In this document: piece after piece, positions 61,980 through 64,000 of the stretch | How the letters are laid out: each line of letters begins with the position of its first letter | Numbering within the stretch: position 1 is the first letter of the stretch | Translations under genes and position numbers: made by a program | Notes under the pieces: generated by a model | Databases searched by the model: none | Told to the model about the DNA's origin: nothing | What the model saw: the letters and a program-made list of their open reading frames with translations, nothing else | Assembly (NCBI GenBank): GCA_015698045.1 | Contig: BLAL01000194.1 | Location: 1,302,001-1,366,000 of the forward strand | Source: Rhizophagus clarus | Lineage: Eukaryota; Glomeromycota; Glomeromycetes; Glomerales; Glomeraceae | DNA length: 64,000 nucleotides | Direction: 5' to 3'

Positions 61980-63050
61980 TCAGTATGAGATATGCCGAAA
62001 TGCCAAAGAATATTAACGGACAGTGTTCTAAAAAGTTTTTACAACGTTTTGGAGCTCATTTATAGCAACTATAAAGAAAGAACAAGAAATTGGGAACAAA
62101 CTGAATTAACAAGCTTATGGTTCATACGAAGTTAAGGGATTTCCTATACAGAGTTTAACGGAAATGTCGTAACTGTAAACGTCCTTTTTACTCGATATTT
62201 AATGGGTCATTTATAACTTTGCTGAATCCAACTCAACGTAAAAGCGATGGTTTTCGTCTTTAATTCAATAATTCACAAACGGAAAATGGGCTTAATAATA
62301 TTGGTTGATGACAGTTATAGACAGAACCAATACCACCTATAGTAATTGAGAAGAAAAAAAGAATGATGTCACCGAATTTCACGGTGATTTACGATGGAAA
62401 ATATCGTTCAGGCTTTAAAGGATAGAGTTATTCTATCAAAATTTATCAAAGGGTAACATTAAATACGATACGTTTGTTGTTGCTGACGATAGTACTTTAG
62501 CCAAGTGCACCGGTAAACTTAGGAGCTTAGACCTACAGAATAGACGATATTCAGGTTCGATGGTTCCCGTCTTCCCGGGTTGCTGACCGTTACGTACAAT
62601 AAAAAAAAAAAAAAATGCATCGCACAAGTAGAAGACATTCCTTCGTTTTAACTAAGAAATTAATAAGAAAGAATTCAAAGAATGTATTTTTTATTGGGGT
62701 GCTGCACAAAAGTACTCAACTTTTTAAACGAAAATTTTTAGTTTACTTTTCTCCAGCGACGATTAAATATGTATACCTGATAGGGGAAATAATTATCTTC
62801 CAGGTGAATTTCTTTGCGTAAATATTTTAAAACGACCAGAGATAAAGACAAGCATTCTCATAAACGAATTTATACATCAGGATTACATAGTAGTAAGAAC
62901 ATTTCTAATGCTTTACGTTTTTACTTATAAGGTAATCTTTATTCAGCACTTGCAAGAGAGCTGAGTAATGTTACCGAGTTGTTACCAACTGATATTAAAA
63001 AGCTTGGCTAAAAAATATTAGGGATAGAGATCAAAACAACTAAATTGCGT
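61980..63050 (+). pseudogene. Unrecognised decayed coding sequence
   Basis: Base composition is less AT-rich than the flanks. Short pieces on the plus strand read like real protein but in shifting frames: LFTRYLMGH (around 62190), MGLIILVDDSYRQNQYHL (62287-62340), FVVADDSTLAKCTGKLRSLD (about 62472-62531), and ALARELSNVTELLPTDIKKL (about 62949-63008). Stops and shifts separate them. I do not recognise the family. Given its length and multi-frame decay, a transposon-encoded or lineage-specific protein is likely. Confidence 0.45.
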
Positions 63051-63287
63051 TATAATTAACAATTTTTCACCTCGTTGTAAAGATTTAAGAAGTATATGAT
63101 AGTCTATATTTTAAATTTTATTTGTTCTTTAATTTTTATATTTTATATTTTTTTTTTTTTTTTTTTCCTGCATTTTTTTCTAAAAATCATTGTAATATAA
63201 TAATAAGTACTGAAAATCAAAAAATTTAAAAAATGAAATAATACATATAAGAAGAAAACTACTAAAATTTTGAAAGTGTATTATAAT

Positions 63288-64000
63288 TCATTCATAATCG
63301 TCTTGATTGAGATCTGATTTTAAAAAAAAGCGGTTACATTTAAATTAACATAATTTCACGCTAACTACACATTTAAAAAAAAATTTCTTACCCAATTCAT
63401 TTAATTCACAATCCAAGCATTCTGAGACTATCAATAAATGAAAATAAATTTTAATATAATAATAACAATAATATTTAATTAATGGAAATTTCAGTTTATA
63501 CTTACTTGGATTTGCTGTTATCGATGAAATTGGTTCTATTAAAAAAAATTAAAAAAAATTAATATGAAAATACAGATTGTTGATTTATTAATATAAATTT
63601 ACCTTGAAACGAAGATAAGTAATCATTTGAATTTACTGGTTCTGGTAGATTTTCAAAATTTAAAAGTCTGCTTGTATAATAATTGCTTGCGGATGAGTTT
63701 GAAGATTTTTAGAACTATTTTTATCTGTTCTATTTACATTCTTCGATTTGAGAATAAATTTCTCCATCATTGTTTTTAATTTCATCACTATATTTTTTTA
63801 ATATTTGACATAATTCTTTAGCGGTTGGTCTATTCTCTGGTTTAGCACCCCAACATTTAATAATCAAGTCTGCAATTAATTTTGGTGTATCTTCGGAAAT
63901 TCTTGGTCTAATCCTTTACATATTTTAACAACCAAAATATGATCATGAGGAATATCATTATAAGGAATTTCTTCTGACATTAAGTTCATTCATCATTATT
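63288..64000 (-). pseudogene. Protein kinase pseudogene, 3' part, cut by the window end
   Basis: The minus strand carries the C-lobe and tail of the same kinase family as 38955-40863: SEEIPYNDIPHDHILVVKICKG, EDTPKLIADLI.KCWG, KPENRPTAKELCQILKK, then the small tail exons EPISSITANPS (near 63508-63540), SECLDCELNEL (63392-63426) and the terminal exon ending DLNQDDYE (stop at 63288-63290). An extra base near 63976 and a missing base near 63917 shift the frame between them, and more shifts lie in the Lys-rich stretch (about 63690-63760) after NDGEIYSQIEECK. The N-terminal part, with the cysteine motif and Gly-rich loop, is outside the window. Confidence 0.85.

Overview
The window looks like nuclear DNA of an arbuscular mycorrhizal fungus (Glomeromycotina, most like Rhizophagus irregularis). 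The DNA is very AT-rich with long homopolymer runs. Genes are broken by many short GT-AG introns. A protein kinase family with an N-terminal four-cysteine domain and an HKDxHSxN catalytic loop, which I associate with this lineage, occurs four times. The species call is an inference from family recognition; no rRNA or marker gene is present.

Six genes look intact. From left to right they are: DRG2/Rbg2-type GTPase (8404-10284, +, 10 exons); a short unrecognised protein of 185 aa (20677-21234, -); a GPCR-like seven-helix protein (29885-31776, -, 8 exons including three of 35-39 nt); a Trs65-type TRAPPII subunit (33364-36312, +, 9 exons); a protein kinase (38955-40863, +, 6 exons); a dCTP deaminase-like enzyme (53559-54693, -, 6 exons); and a TRP-like ion channel with a large propeller-like N-terminal half (56138-60715, +, 7 exons). 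The 185 aa protein is counted apart from these six because its coding status is less certain. All multi-exon models were built by hand by joining GT-AG boundaries with matching phase, and each closes in frame.

The rest is gene-poor. Region 1-8400 is AT-rich with no gene seen. Region 10.3-18.3 kb is a graveyard: a Ty3/Gypsy integrase piece, a Harbinger transposase relic with its first catalytic Asp changed, and a decayed coiled-coil gene. Region 18.3-21.8 kb is a direct duplication of about 1.2 kb holding an intact and a broken copy of the 185 aa gene. Region 22.9-23.8 kb is a 912 bp Tc1/mariner relic with near-perfect terminal inverted repeats. Small pogo/Tc1-like MITEs lie at 27.66 and 41.86 kb, with single ends at 16.2 and 37.3 kb. 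Three broken relatives of the kinase lie at 43.6-45.5 kb, 49.6-49.85 kb and at the right edge (63288-64000, minus).

A recurring and less usual feature is a set of short GC-richer patches, each built from one repeated word in both orientations (cggat, gggtc, tcgat, tcgaaac, gatcga, tccggacatt). No prokaryote-style system, CRISPR array, tRNA or rRNA was found. The genes are unrelated housekeeping, signalling and transport functions and do not form a functional cluster.
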